Of a stretch of DNA of 64,000 bases, positions 38,001-46,900 are shown one piece after another. The position numbers and the translations under genes are program-made. Numbering within the stretch: the first letter of the stretch is position 1; each line of letters starts with the position of its first letter. Under the pieces are notes generated by a model. It had not been told where the DNA came from. It made no database searches and was given only the letters and a program-made list of their open reading frames with translations. The stretch is from Patagioenas fasciata (Eukaryota > Chordata > Aves > Columbiformes > Columbidae): NCBI RefSeq assembly GCF_037038585.1, contig NC_092526.1, positions 37,399,501-37,463,500 on the forward strand. The letters are read 5' to 3'.

Positions 38001-41000
38001 GAAGACAAACTTCAAACCTCCTGTTAGTAACTATTGAAGACAGAGTACAGATAAACCTTCTGCATTAATATGAATTCAGGACAGAACAGAAAGACAAAGT
38101 ACACAAACCCATCTATATGCAAGTAATGTAAATTCAAACTGCATCACAGAAAACGCTGAAAAAATGCAAAGCCAGCTGAAATACTATGAAGATTCTCCAA
38201 CACTCTTAAACTCATACGCATAACCCACATGAAGTTCATTCATTATTCTGATCAGTTTTCATTACATTGGGGATTGAAAGTGAAGACCTGGCCTAAGATA
38301 GGCAAGGAAGACAATAATTAAAGCACTGGATTTTTATCTGGATCTTAATAAGAATTCATATGACATCACCTCTTGAGAGATTACTAGCCATCATCTTTTA
38401 TATTTTACAAAACAGACCTGCTTTTCCTTCAATATGACCTCCTTTGCAATGGCTGTGATACAGTTGTTTTCCCTTCACCTTAAGGATGTTTTCCCTCGCA
38501 ACTTTAGTATGCTACATACCAAAGTTGTGTAAAGGACTGAGACAGACTGTATCTCAACCTTTAAAGCAGGGCAACATAGCAGAAAACATAACATTCTCTG
38601 GCAATCCTATTATGTTGAGATCTCACATCTTGTGTTGAGAGATTCCCCCCCCCAACACTGGCCACTGTAAGGCAAGCTGTACCAAATGTAATCTTGCTAG
38701 GTCCTAACAATATAGTATATGCAGTGTGCAAAAGCGAATCAAAACAGTCATTTGGTTCAATAAAGAGAGTACCAGTTCATTCAAAACACTACCTCCACCT
38801 GCAGAAGTTCAGAAAGATAGAGCCACAGATGATACATGACTCAGATCTCTTCAGCAAGTTTAAGGATTCTTGTTATCTTCAGTGTGTTTTTATAAACAGA
38901 CGCTCATTTTGAAACATTTCATACTAAAAATAGCATCACAAGAACTCAAAAGAAGCTAGCCTTAATTTGACTATGAGGAAATAGGTATGCAGATTTTAGA
39001 CTCTTCAAGCATTAAGTATTTAACATATGCTTTTTTTAGAGGACAAGAAAACAGATTATACACTAGAACTCTGTCCACCTTGGAGATAGACCACTTCACT
39101 TAGTGAAAACTACAGTGAACATTCCTTTTTTTCCAACAGTGAGAAAAAGCTTCTTTGACAAATAAGAAGAAATGAAAGAGGTTCTACCAACAGTTTAGAT
39201 CATATACACACTTTCATTATGATGGTGTTTCACCAAATTCAAAAGGAGATAAAGAGGATCAGTGCTAAGAAAGCAGTTTATTATTTAAATGTTTGACTCT
39301 CTGGTAAGCTGTTTCTCCTTCAGTCCTTCATTTCTACCTACATTTCATGAAGAAGGTTGGAGACCCTTACTTCTCGGGAGGGACTTCAAAAAATAAAATA
39401 CTTTAAATCATTTTTACATAATTATATTTCCCTATCTTTACCTCTTCCCACGTGCACACAATTTCTTTAACTCTTCTCCTCTCCTTATAGTGACTCAGCA
39501 TTTCTGAGGTATTCAGGCCAAATCCCACAGAATATCCAAATGGCTTATATTCTTCTGGCCATTATAATGATGTTCTACAGAAAGAGGTCTACTGAACAGC
39601 AGGGAATATATCTACATCAAATGCCTATAAGTGGTATATTAAGGCTGACAGAAAATACAGATTAAAGAATGTATGGTTCCGAGAAAAGTATAAAAATTTA
39701 AAAACTGTATTTTTCTTCCTCAACTGTCCACTGTGTATAATGTATAGTATTTATCTTTATTTTTTCACAGGCTAAAACTCAATCCTAAATACAGATTTAT
39801 TTCTTTACTGAACTGTAATGGTATTCTGGTTATTTCCTTTTGTTACCAAGGTGGGAAACAGTAAAATCTCACAAGTAAGGTTTATTACAATACAGCATTT
39901 ATTTTAATTCTGGGAAAGGATAAAAGCAAGTATTAAAAAATACTCCCCCCACCCAAACAAACCAACCACACCACCAAACCACAACCCAACCCTCTTGCAC
40001 CTTTCACAATCCATTTGCATTCTGTTTTCCTTATGGGTTGTTTTCCTTTTACATCCTAGGCAGACTCCACACACACTCCTCCCCCAATTATTGCTCTACA
40101 TAGATTATTATAGTGAATGTTAAACAGAACAAAATAAGCAAAATATTTTTATTATATTATTGGTAAAATAGATAGAAGGGCAAAGGAATGAATTCATGCA
40201 AGTTGAGGGGGGGTGTTTTAGAAGCAAGACGTGCAAAAATCAATCCAGACAAGGAACATAATCAATCCTTTCCTTCCATTAAATGGATCAAAGCAATAGA
40301 AGTTTCATGCCAGCCAAATGAAGTCAACATAATGTCACCCTCCACAAAGCCCCAAGCTTAAAGAACCCTTCTGTGGGGAAAAAGTGCAGTGTTAGCGTTC
40401 ACTGTGCTTAAAAGGGACACAGTGAGTAGAAAGAAGATCCACTTTACACAACACTCAGCAGCAAAGAAATCAATACCAATTCTGTCAGCGCTGATTTCTG
40501 CAGAGCTTTACCCCAACAGGTAGAGATAAGGCAGGGCATAGGAAGGATAGGCAACGGCAGCAATGTTCTTGGGGGAATGCTGGGTAAGAGACTGGCACAC
40601 ATTCTCCCCTGTGGATTCCCAAGAAAAAAAAAAACTCCCATAGAAACAGGGAGGAAGCACTATTGCCAAAGGCAGGACTGCAATTGCAAATCCCTTCCTT
40701 CCCACACCCTTCTCCAAAGAGGGGAACAGAAAGTCCCCTAAACTTTAACCTTAAAGAGCGGTCTCACTTTAAAGGGGTGTTAGTTCTCAATGTAGTAACC
40801 TCTTAAGTAGCTTGAGTTTCCACCAACCAGTTTTTCTGTGCCATCCATAAGATATCGGTGTATTTAGATGCATTCAAAGGCACATTCTGGCATCCCGGGT
40901 TCAATAAGCTAGGAAGCAACCTTTCTTCCCATGAAAACATAAAAACAATACAACTATCTAATCTTTTTTCAAAGACTACACAGTGACTCCATATTAATTC

Positions 41001-43439
41001 CACATCTAAAATGGCACATAATAAATATCAACAGAAGTACATACAATGCATAATAAATTTGCTTTCTAAAATTTTGAAAGAAATGCAATTCAATAGCAGG
41101 AACTCCATTATAGCTAAGTCCTTCAGTAAGATCATGCACACTGATCTGCTTTGCTGTCTCTCTGCTCTACCATGGCAATCTCTTCCTATACAAACCATCT
41201 TTACCTTCATTTTTTTAAAATCTGTGGGAAGAAATTTTTTTTTAATTTAAAAAAAAAATAAAAATAAGATGGAATCATTTTAAGGGGTGACTCCTAAGTA
41301 ATATAGTCTAGAATAGGTGTACTTCACCAAATTATTTCATAAAAATTAAAGTTCATTTAATCCCATGCAATTTCAGGAAAAAAATACTGTCTGCATCTAT
41401 ACAAAATGAAATACTAGATCTTGTCATTAAAAATGAAAAATGCAGTTACTATTTGACAAAAACTGGTAACATTTTACAGTGGTCTTTACCGGTAATACAC
41501 TGGCAGGAAACCAATAATGTATTTATTAGGTACTGCACAATACATTCAAAGTCAAGTAACTCCTGCTGTAAATTCAGGATTCTAAAGAAACTCCCTATGC
41601 AGACATTTCTGCAGCCTAGGGCTAGAAGAAGTATTTTGTTGATGATGGTATACCGTAAGTTAAGACACTGGAATCTACACTGATCAGACAAGTCAACTTT
41701 GCATAATTCCCATTTATTTTATCTACAGTTCAGCTTCTGAACCATACTGAAATTCAAAATAATTATTTTTAAATTAACACAAGGGAAATCGCATTCTTGT
41801 TTAATCACATGTCCTCCTTTACTTCCTAAAAAACGGTGGCAAGGACCATCATTAAGTCTTGAAGATCGATAAAATAAAACATCCAAACACAGTTTCACAT
41901 CACATATTACTGTTTCAAAAATTCTGCAGATGAGCCCCTTTTTACCCTACCTTGTTGTGTTTCTGCTGGTGCCTTGCCCTCGTATCCAGGACATGGTAAG
42001 GGGTTTCAGAGTCTCTGTTGATGTAATAGATTAGTCTTGAAGGCAGTGTGATTTCTTTCTGGATTGCATTGCTATAGCTGTTATTTTTACTGTTGCTGCT
42101 TTTATTCTGTTGAAATGTACTCTCTTCATCTGCCAATGCTCCTTCTATACTGCCTGCCGTTTCATTCCAATGGAGGTCTGAGGAACAAAGATATGCCAGC
42201 CATAAATTCTATGACAGAATGTGTTTATTTCCATAAAAAGCTACATATTTAGCTTACAATATTATAATATTTTATTAATCACTCAGGCAAACAAAAAGAT
42301 AGCTTACTCATTGAGCTAGATCTGACTCATTTTTCACACATGAAATGGTCTCAGAAATAACATTATTTATTTAAATGCATATACAGTTTCATATGTGATC
42401 ATGGATTATAAATATTTTAATGCCTCTCAGCCTCCAAGATGGGAAAAAAACAAACAAAAAAAAAACCAAAAAACTACATATCAATTAAATTGTTGGGGTT
42501 ATGTAGTTACCTCCTACACTCTCTTTGATAGCTGAGTTCTCTTCTTTTCCAAAGACACACATTCACAAAAAACCAAATACACATCTGCAAAAGGCTAAGA
42601 ATACTCCCCATGTTCCTAAGACAAACTGAATTCAGAGTCCATGCGCACGGAATGCCAATCAATTCCCTTTACATAAAAGGAAGTTCTCTGCCTCTCTCTC
42701 TTTTAACTTTCACAAAGAGCCCTTTTCTTCAGTGGCAGCTTTTCGGATTAAATCCTACATCCTTCCCCGTTAAAACCGCAAGACACAGGGAATCAACAAA
42801 TAATGGAACGAGAACAGCAATAACATGATGCACGAACCGACAATATTAAGCGTTTCGCATGTCACCTACGTGTAATCAAAAGCAAATAAACAGAAGCACA
42901 GACAAAAACCCAGCCCCAAACAAAACGGGTTTCCAGTCAGATCCCCGCACACACGCATCCTAACGCACCCAAGTATCACCTCAGCCTGGTTTTGTCGCAT
43001 ACCTCACCCGCGTATTTCTACGCACACAATCTACCTAAGCCACTGCAGCGCTGGATTGGGAAGATCAAAGAGGGAAACCTCACGTTTCTCTATTTCTGGA
43101 AGCAAGCTAGCCAAGGAAACCTTTTCTGAGCGCTGTTTTTCTATACGCTGAAACACACACGTACACAAAAGGGCGGAGGATGAAATCGTTCAGATGTGAC
43201 CGGGATTTATCCCCCTAGGTATGGGGGAGGAAGGGACCCGAGGGACAGCCGACTTCTCCCGCACACAACCCCTCATACCCACCGGCGGCCGCCGCAGCCC
43301 GGGGACAGGAGGAGCCGTGGAGGAGCAGGAGCAGCGGGACAAGGCAGCCGAGGAGCGGCAGCAGCGCAGGGCGGCAGTCGGCGACGAGGCGGCGGCCGCA
43401 GGGAGGCTGCCGCAGGGAGATGTTGCCGGGCGGCTTCAT
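1928..43439 (-). CDS. ADAM23: ADAM23 gene, 5' part (exons 1-11 of a longer gene)
   Basis: This is a disintegrin/metalloprotease-family membrane protein. ADAM23 is known as a brain-enriched, catalytically inactive ADAM that binds integrin alpha-v-beta-3 and LGI-family ligands at the neuronal surface. Eleven exons were assembled by eye: 43439-43283, 42177-41951, 34336-34260, 19722-19659, 14671-14589, 13875-13812, 11544-11472, 10952-10879, 9969-9904, 4577-4506 and 2094-1928. Every join has AG/GT ends and the reading frame stays open for 374 codons. Order in the product: signal peptide (hydrophobic residues about 24-40), prodomain (about 85-265), furin-type site (266-272), start of the metalloprotease-like domain (273-374). 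The family call rests on [43 protein letters not shown] and [10 protein letters not shown], all at expected positions. The zinc site region and everything after it lie outside the window, so inactivity cannot be checked here. Confidence 0.95.
2095..4505 (-). other. ADAM23 intron 10
   Basis: 2.4 kb AT-rich intron. It has an A/C-rich low-complexity tract near 2,275-2,310 and a TATA-rich stretch near 3,690-3,725. I see no gene or transposon. Confidence 0.85.
4506..4577 (-). CDS. ADAM23: ADAM23 exon 10: metalloprotease-like domain
   Basis: 72 bases after TATTCTTTTAG, with donor GCT|GTAAGT. It encodes [20 protein letters not shown] and then LVDA, the first helix of the reprolysin fold. Phase 0 at both ends. 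Confidence 0.95.
6860..9260 (-). pseudogene. CR1 copy A ORF2 (endonuclease-reverse transcriptase), broken
   Basis: From the 5' side: endonuclease start ([39 protein letters not shown]), a deletion, then the endonuclease end, RT fingers (PDWRK-like block, [18 protein letters not shown]), RT palm ([25 protein letters not shown]) and the catalytic [10 protein letters not shown] (near 7,605-7,635). The C-terminal block is [22 protein letters not shown] missing base near 7,966, compared with copy C, breaks the frame, as do the lesions shared with the other copies near 7,631-7,645 and 7,331-7,350. The catalytic FADD itself is kept. Confidence 0.9.
9300..9628 (-). pseudogene. CR1 copy A ORF1 C-terminal (esterase-like) remnant
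   Basis: The reading frame gives [27 protein letters not shown] and [17 protein letters not shown], which match the SGNH/GDSL-esterase-like domain known from ORF1 of CR1 elements. The expected DGVHLS catalytic block reads LGKGLS here, so the Asp and His of the dyad appear lost. The frame runs on without a stop into the ORF2 start, giving an apparent ORF1-ORF2 fusion of 215 codons (9628-8984). It cannot be functional as it stands. Confidence 0.75.
9904..9969 (-). CDS. ADAM23: ADAM23 exon 9: start of metalloprotease-like domain
   Basis: 66 bases after CAATCCATCAG, with donor ATG|GTAAGT. It encodes [20 protein letters not shown] and then KM, the first beta strand of the reprolysin fold directly after the furin site. 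Phase 0 at both ends. CR1 copy A lies 275 bases downstream in intron 9. Confidence 0.95.
9970..10878 (-). other. ADAM23 intron 8
   Basis: 0.9 kb AT-rich intron; nothing else recognised. Confidence 0.85.
10879..10952 (-). CDS. ADAM23: ADAM23 exon 8: end of prodomain with furin site
   Basis: 74 bases after TTTGTACAG, with donor GCA|GTGAGT. The exon encodes [17 protein letters not shown] and then RRKRRKRA. The basic run at residues 266-272 is a multiple proprotein-convertase (furin) motif that should free the mature ectodomain in the secretory pathway. A second AG at 10942-10943 (minus strand) would break the frame, so the acceptor at 10952 was chosen. This short exon was too small to show as a long open frame. 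Confidence 0.93.
10953..11471 (-). other. ADAM23 intron 7
   Basis: 0.5 kb AT-rich intron; nothing else recognised. Confidence 0.85.
11472..11544 (-). CDS. ADAM23: ADAM23 exon 7: prodomain
   Basis: 73 bases after the acceptor ATCTTTCAG, with donor G|GTATGT. It encodes [19 protein letters not shown] and then QLQDT. RPHIIQ is the conserved core. The stretch after it is variable among species. One base (G) is carried into exon 8. Confidence 0.93.
11545..13811 (-). other. ADAM23 intron 6
   Basis: 2.3 kb AT-rich intron. Contains one clear inverted repeat (13,271-13,310). No transposon seen. Confidence 0.85.
13271..13310. repeat. Perfect 13-base inverted repeat (hairpin)
   Basis: CTGATCCAGCATA at 13271-13283 and its exact reverse complement TATGCTGGATCAG at 13298-13310 are separated by a 14-base loop. 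Pairing ends sharply at both sides. Too short for a typical microRNA precursor. Confidence 0.85.
13812..13875 (-). CDS. ADAM23: ADAM23 exon 6: prodomain
   Basis: 64 bases after CACGTTCTAG, with donor GCA|GTAAGT. It encodes (H)[15 protein letters not shown] and then DLTHSA. It starts in the phase left by exon 5 and ends in phase 0 at residue 224. Confidence 0.95.
13876..14588 (-). other. ADAM23 intron 5
   Basis: 0.7 kb AT-rich intron; nothing else recognised. Confidence 0.85.
14589..14671 (-). CDS. ADAM23: ADAM23 exon 5: prodomain
   Basis: 83 bases after ACATTATTAG, with donor CA|GTAAGT. It encodes [18 protein letters not shown] followed by VALSTCNGL, the hallmark prodomain block of ADAMs. 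The STCNGL cysteine is the expected cysteine-switch position, although ADAM23 has no active zinc site for it to mask. Confidence 0.95.
15386..17812 (+). mobile_element. CR1 LINE copy B, 5'-truncated
   Basis: Begins inside the ORF2 endonuclease ([13 protein letters not shown]) and runs to a canonical CR1 3' end (GGATTGGACTGGATGAGCC ... ATTCTGTTATTCTGTGAAT). Abrupt 5' truncation is normal for CR1. It lies antisense to ADAM23. It is the most complete copy for the linker and RT palm: it keeps the LFNVFIND block that A and C have shortened. Confidence 0.95.
15391..17770 (+). pseudogene. CR1 copy B ORF2, broken
   Basis: Segments in order: endonuclease end ([25 protein letters not shown]), linker ([20 protein letters not shown]), in-frame TAG at 15942-15944, RT fingers ([29 protein letters not shown]), RT palm ([11 protein letters not shown]), a 16-base deletion near 16,721 relative to A, catalytic [10 protein letters not shown] (16,930-16,960) and the C-terminal [21 protein letters not shown] block. 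A one-base loss near 15,811 and the shared frameshifts near 16,911-16,930 and 17,211-17,230 make it non-coding. Confidence 0.9.
18992..19018. repeat. Short imperfect hairpin
   Basis: CCGCAGTGC (18992-19000) can pair with GTGCTGCGG (19010-19018) over nine positions, two of them G-T. The loop is nine bases. It lies in a GC-richer patch of intron 4. Confidence 0.5.
19659..19722 (-). CDS. ADAM23: ADAM23 exon 4: prodomain
   Basis: 64 bases after the acceptor TTCTTTGACAG, with donor AAG|GTATTG. It encodes (N)[21 protein letters not shown], residues 154-175. It starts in phase 2, matching exon 3, and ends in phase 0. It is preceded by the 14.5 kb intron 3. Confidence 0.95.
26985..29880 (-). mobile_element. 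CR1 LINE copy C, nearly full ORF2
   Basis: Starts near 29,880 just before the ORF2 N-terminus (RVDEGWEAS...[19 protein letters not shown]) and ends at 26,985-27,060 with the full CR1 3' end (reverse complement CACAGAATCCCAGAATG, CCAGTCCAATCCCCCTGC). Same strand as ADAM23. It retains the endonuclease middle part missing from copy A. It carries a small inversion at 28,520-28,558 and a mutated RT catalytic motif. Confidence 0.95.
27010..29866 (-). pseudogene. CR1 copy C ORF2, broken, RT catalytic Asp lost
   Basis: Endonuclease ([49 protein letters not shown]), linker with in-frame TAG (28,856-28,858), RT fingers ([29 protein letters not shown]) and palm ([16 protein letters not shown]). The motif FADD reads FAVD: the codon at 27,856-27,858 is GTT, not GAT. 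YLDL in the first palm motif reads YFDF. With the shared frameshifts at 27,870-27,890 and 27,571-27,590 it is inactive. Confidence 0.9.
34260..34336 (-). CDS. ADAM23: ADAM23 exon 3: prodomain
   Basis: 77 bases between TTTACAG and the strong donor AA|GTAAGT. It encodes [19 protein letters not shown] and then LDLTLN, the conserved prodomain strand of the ADAM11/22/23 group. It leaves two bases (AA) to be completed by exon 4 as Asn. Confidence 0.95.
34337..41950 (-). other. ADAM23 intron 2
   Basis: 7.6 kb AT-rich intron. Poly(A) run at 36,608-36,627, a C-run near 38,646, and an A/C-rich low-complexity tract at 39,943-39,991. No transposon or exon recognised. Confidence 0.85.
39943..39991. repeat. 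A/C-rich low-complexity tract
   Basis: Runs of CCCAAACAAACC/ACCACACC type with no G. Purely simple sequence. Confidence 0.85.
41951..42177 (-). CDS. ADAM23: ADAM23 exon 2: start of mature prodomain
   Basis: The acceptor TTGTTCCTCAG is followed by a 227-base exon and the donor AAG|GTAGGG. It encodes residues 53-128, beginning [10 protein letters not shown]-glycosylation sequons are visible at N57-E-T, N77-K-S and N84-N-S. The prodomain core starts with [18 protein letters not shown] and ends ARHQQKHNK, which is close to ADAM23 and distinguishes it from ADAM11 and ADAM22. The exon ends in phase 0. Confidence 0.95.
42178..43282 (-). other. ADAM23 intron 1
   Basis: Short 1.1 kb first intron. 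The exon-1 side is GC-richer (shoulder of the CpG island), the exon-2 side AT-rich. No separate feature seen. Confidence 0.85.
43283..43439 (-). CDS. ADAM23: ADAM23 exon 1: start codon and signal peptide
   Basis: ATG at 43439 opens a 52-codon stretch plus one base that begins MKPPGN, like the known ADAM23 N-terminus. Residues 24-40 form a leucine-rich hydrophobic core ([17 protein letters not shown]) followed by small residues and an alanine run, as in a secretory signal peptide. The donor is G|GTGGGT at 43282. The start context has G at -3 and A at +4. An out-of-frame upstream ATG lies 7 bases before it. The exon is very GC-rich because it lies inside the CpG island. Confidence 0.92.
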
Positions 43440-43656
43440 GGCTCATAGCGCCCCGGGGCAGCGCGGGGGGCGGCCGGACGGCCCGGGGGGCAGCGCGGCG
43501 CCTTCACGCCCCAACGGGCTGTGCCCGCGGGGCGGAGGAAAGGAAGGAGGGAGACGAGCGGCCCCTCACAGCGACTCCTCCCGGCGGTACCGCCCGTCTG
43601 GCTCCTCTCTCCACGGTCAGAGACCGTTACCTCAGCGCAAGGGCGGGCAGGCAGCG

Positions 43657-43676
43657 GCGCGCGCGCGCGCGCGCGC
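43657..43676. repeat. (GC)10 alternating run
   Basis: Twenty bases of strictly alternating G and C inside the CpG island, about 220 bases upstream of the ADAM23 ATG. Such runs favour Z-DNA and are length-unstable. Confidence 0.9.
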
Positions 43677-43712
43677 CTCCCCTTTCACCTCAGCCCCCAC
43701 CACCGTGGCAAG

Positions 43713-43722
43713 GCGCATGCGC
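43713..43722. promoter_or_regulatory. NRF1-like palindrome
   Basis: GCGCATGCGC is a perfect self-complementary match to the NRF1 consensus, 274 bases upstream of the ADAM23 start codon. A second close match (CGCATGCGCA) lies at 43872-43881. Binding is inferred from motif only. Confidence 0.55.
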
Positions 43723-43804
43723 GCCGACCTCGTCCCACGGGGACCGCCGCCGGTTGCGCTGCCGCCGGGCTCGGGGGTGTCCTGTCCGTGTCCCCCCGTT
43801 TCCC

Positions 43805-43866
43805 CGCAGCCCTCGAGTGCGCACCTGGTCCCCCCTCGCAGCCCTCAGGTGCGCACCGGGTCCCCA
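43805..43866. repeat. 32-base tandem duplication in promoter
   Basis: Two copies of a CGCAGCCCTC...GTGCGCACC...GGTCCCC unit with period 32 (first at 43805, second at 43837) differ at a few bases. Each carries one GTGCGCAC palindrome. Confidence 0.7.
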
Positions 43867-43967
43867 CCCCCCGCATGCGCACAGACAAGCAATAACGGGG
43901 TTGAACTTGCACCTGGGGCGGGCGGGGAGAGAGAGAGCGAGCACATGATTTCCCTGTTAGGGTAACA

Positions 43968-46900
43968 CAGGAACCTCCTCTTGCGGTGTACGCAATGGTG
44001 AGAAGGGGAGTTTGGAAATTTTCAGATTATTTTAAGAACCTCACGCAGAGTGAAATAACTTTGAAAAGAGACAGCCCCGAACAAGGCTTGGAAGAGGCTT
44101 TGGAGACATGAAGAAGCAGCCACAGATTGTAGGAAACAAGCACCTGGCCAATATAATAGGCCCAGGCAGGATCTCTCAGCAAAGCATATTTTATTATTAA
44201 TGATTTTGCAAGACTGGGTGTTCTGCCTAAATGTAGGCACACATAACAGGGCAAAAACACCCTGCTTATATGCCACCCAAATCCTGGCCACAAATTCCCT
44301 CCCCTGTTCCCTGTTGTTTGGGTATTTGAGGGTTTACAGACTACCCAGTGCCTGCCTCAGTTTACCTATCTCATTCCTCTAATTCTAACAATCCCCTTAT
44401 CGATCTATTTAGAATATGGATTCCTGGCTCTTTGTCTAATCTTCCCCCTAGATGGACTTTTTAAATACACGTATCTCTATGTAGTTCTAAGAAACTTTGT
44501 TTTACATTAAGGATTCATAGTTTGATGTCTCTCAGTCCTCCCCAGTGCTGGGGTCAGCTGTCAGATCAGTTGTAAAAACAACATTCCTTTGTTAAGCGTT
44601 CCTTACAGGGTCAGTTTGTTTCCTTGAGAGCAAAAGCAGGCAGCTGTCTTCACCCTGGACACTGCACATGCACAGCCATTGCACAACTTGCAGTCCCCAT
44701 GTGCTTCCCATGTATCCTGCCCTTGAACTCTGCTGCTCTAAGTGTTGCATGGAGCTTCAGCCCCCCTCCACTCCCTCCCAAGGCCTCCAGCCAACACATT
44801 TGTCCTTTGCATCTCTCCCCTTGTTCTCTTCTTTGGACTCTGTGACCATCCTTACTGACTGCAGCCAACATGCAATGAAACTGTTGCAAGAGCAAGAACC
44901 AAATGTTACCAAAAATGTACAGATATTGACACAGAAAATGCACCTGCACGTGAAACAAGACTGGACCACAAACAGAAGTATTAGTGCATTTCTGTACAGC
45001 GAGTATCTCTTCTGCTTCAGTCCAGCATGCCGGGGGTGAACCACCAACATGAAGAATATTTGCAGAGATAAAAATAACTTCAAAGAGATACAAGAAGATT
45101 AATCTGCTGCTTTGTATTCGTTCCATGGCTTCGGGAGACAGAAAACCTGGAAGCTGAGTTCACAGACAGGTTTAGATATTGCTTTCTTAGTGCACATTGT
45201 GCCCAGCAGACTTCAATACCCAATAATAGATATGTTGTGTTTTTGTGCAGGCCTCAGTGCTGAGGAAATAAAGATGTTTCTGCTTTCTCATCTGGATATT
45301 GCTTTTTATTTGTCAGCTTATTCCTTCTAATCCAAGTCTGCATACCTCATGGATTTCCAGAAACACAGGAATTTTCTCTGTTTCACATAATTTTCTTTAT
45401 ATTCTGTTCTAAATTCATTATCACTGTTAAATTTAGAAAGTATAAGCAGTTTTGCAAATCATTACCATACAGACTACTTCATATAGCAATAGTGTTATTA
45501 CTTAAAACAAACAAATATCCAAACTAATTCTGAATTCTCATGCTGGTAAAATAGATGCTGCTTATGGAAGCTCAAAATCCGAGCATGTAACAGCAGGCAA
45601 ATACATAAAAGGCATAGATCATAGAGATGACCAGGTGTGAAAAATAATAGAAAATGTGACTTAGGATTTCTCTGATGTCTGGATCTAGGAAGAAAGCTAT
45701 TCTATATAAAATGGTGTTCCTTGATGCTCACATTTCCAGTCACTTTCCATGCAGCCCCACATAGCCCGGCTGTTCCTTATTATTAGACATCACTAGAACA
45801 TTTCAACCAACAGCAGCTCCTGTTTCTTCCCATAAACAGATCAAAGGACCAGTTATGTCAATGCATATAGATCCAAAATAAAGAAAGAAATTTTTAAAAA
45901 TATATTTTAGGAGCAAAGAACAAAAGAGTAGAATGATCATACCATTAAAAAAAAAAAAAAAAATCCAGAAACTGACTTCCACCACACAGCAAAAAAACAA
46001 GTCCAGCAACAATGAATGCTAGAAACACCTGCTCTCTGAGACTATCAGTTCTTATTTTTGCTGTCCAGATTTTGAAGGGAGAAAATAATGATTGCCTCTT
46101 TCTGCAAAGGTCATCTAGGGCAAAGATTTCCTAAGGTTCTTTTAACTCATGTAAAAGGCTGCAGCAGAAATAATCACCTGAATAACCATCTGAACCAGAC
46201 ACGCCTGGTCTCCCACTCCCAGATGGACATGTAGCTCAAGCTGTATTTCATAAACCTGCTACAAATCTTCAGATGGTCATGTGCAGTTCACAGAGCATCA
46301 TCAGCTCAGGATGAAACACCCCACAAGGAATAACAGCTGCTCTTTTTTTGAAAATACCTGTTTTCATCTTTGAAAGACACTATGAATAACCCCAGATTGC
46401 CCTGCAGATGTCTGAAAACAAAATACTACAAGCGTGGATTATCATAGCAACATCTGTATCCAGTGGAAATGTTAGTCCAGGCTCTGTTAACCTAGTAGTG
46501 AAGATACAACCTTCCAACACAATCAAATGCCTTTTCCTGTATCACCCGAAGAAAGAAAAAAGTCAGCATATCACTTGACTTGGGGAAGTCCCTATGTAGA
46601 ATGAGTTCTTAAATAACTTGCTTCTTACCAAGGCATAAATAACAGTAACCTTGCTAGGTGAGCACAAGACTGTGTCTTACTAGGAAATAAAGTAAATTTC
46701 TGTATTGCAACAGTAGCCTCTTACCTAACACTCATTTCAAGAATCCAGTTAGGTCCTGTATAGCAGGTGGCGTATTCCTGGATATTCATCGCACAAAGCA
46801 TTCACCGGTTTAATAAAAAGAGGAACATTACTGCTGCAGATGGAGGAGATAAGTTCAGGAGATGCAAATGTGGATAACTAATTTATAAAACAGCATTTGC

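Larger units (their letters stand above)
43200..43935 (-). promoter_or_regulatory. ADAM23: CpG-island promoter of ADAM23
   Basis: A sharply bounded GC- and CpG-rich block covers exon 1 and about 500 bases upstream of the start codon, in otherwise AT-rich DNA. It has no obvious TATA box. It contains NRF1-like palindromes (GCGCATGCGC at 43713-43722 and CGCATGCGCA at 43872-43881), GC boxes, a pure GC dinucleotide run and a 32-base tandem duplication. This suggests a broad, TATA-less start region. The exact start site cannot be read from sequence. Confidence 0.85.

Noticed and set aside
43196..43948. 250-codon open frame on the plus strand across the CpG island, and overlapping frames there
   Set aside because: Low-complexity R/A/P/G-rich translation caused by CpG composition. 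The real coding sequence here is ADAM23 exon 1 on the minus strand.
44650..45126. 158-codon minus-strand open frame
   Set aside because: No recognisable domain, overlapped by equally long frames on both strands, and no splice or start support.
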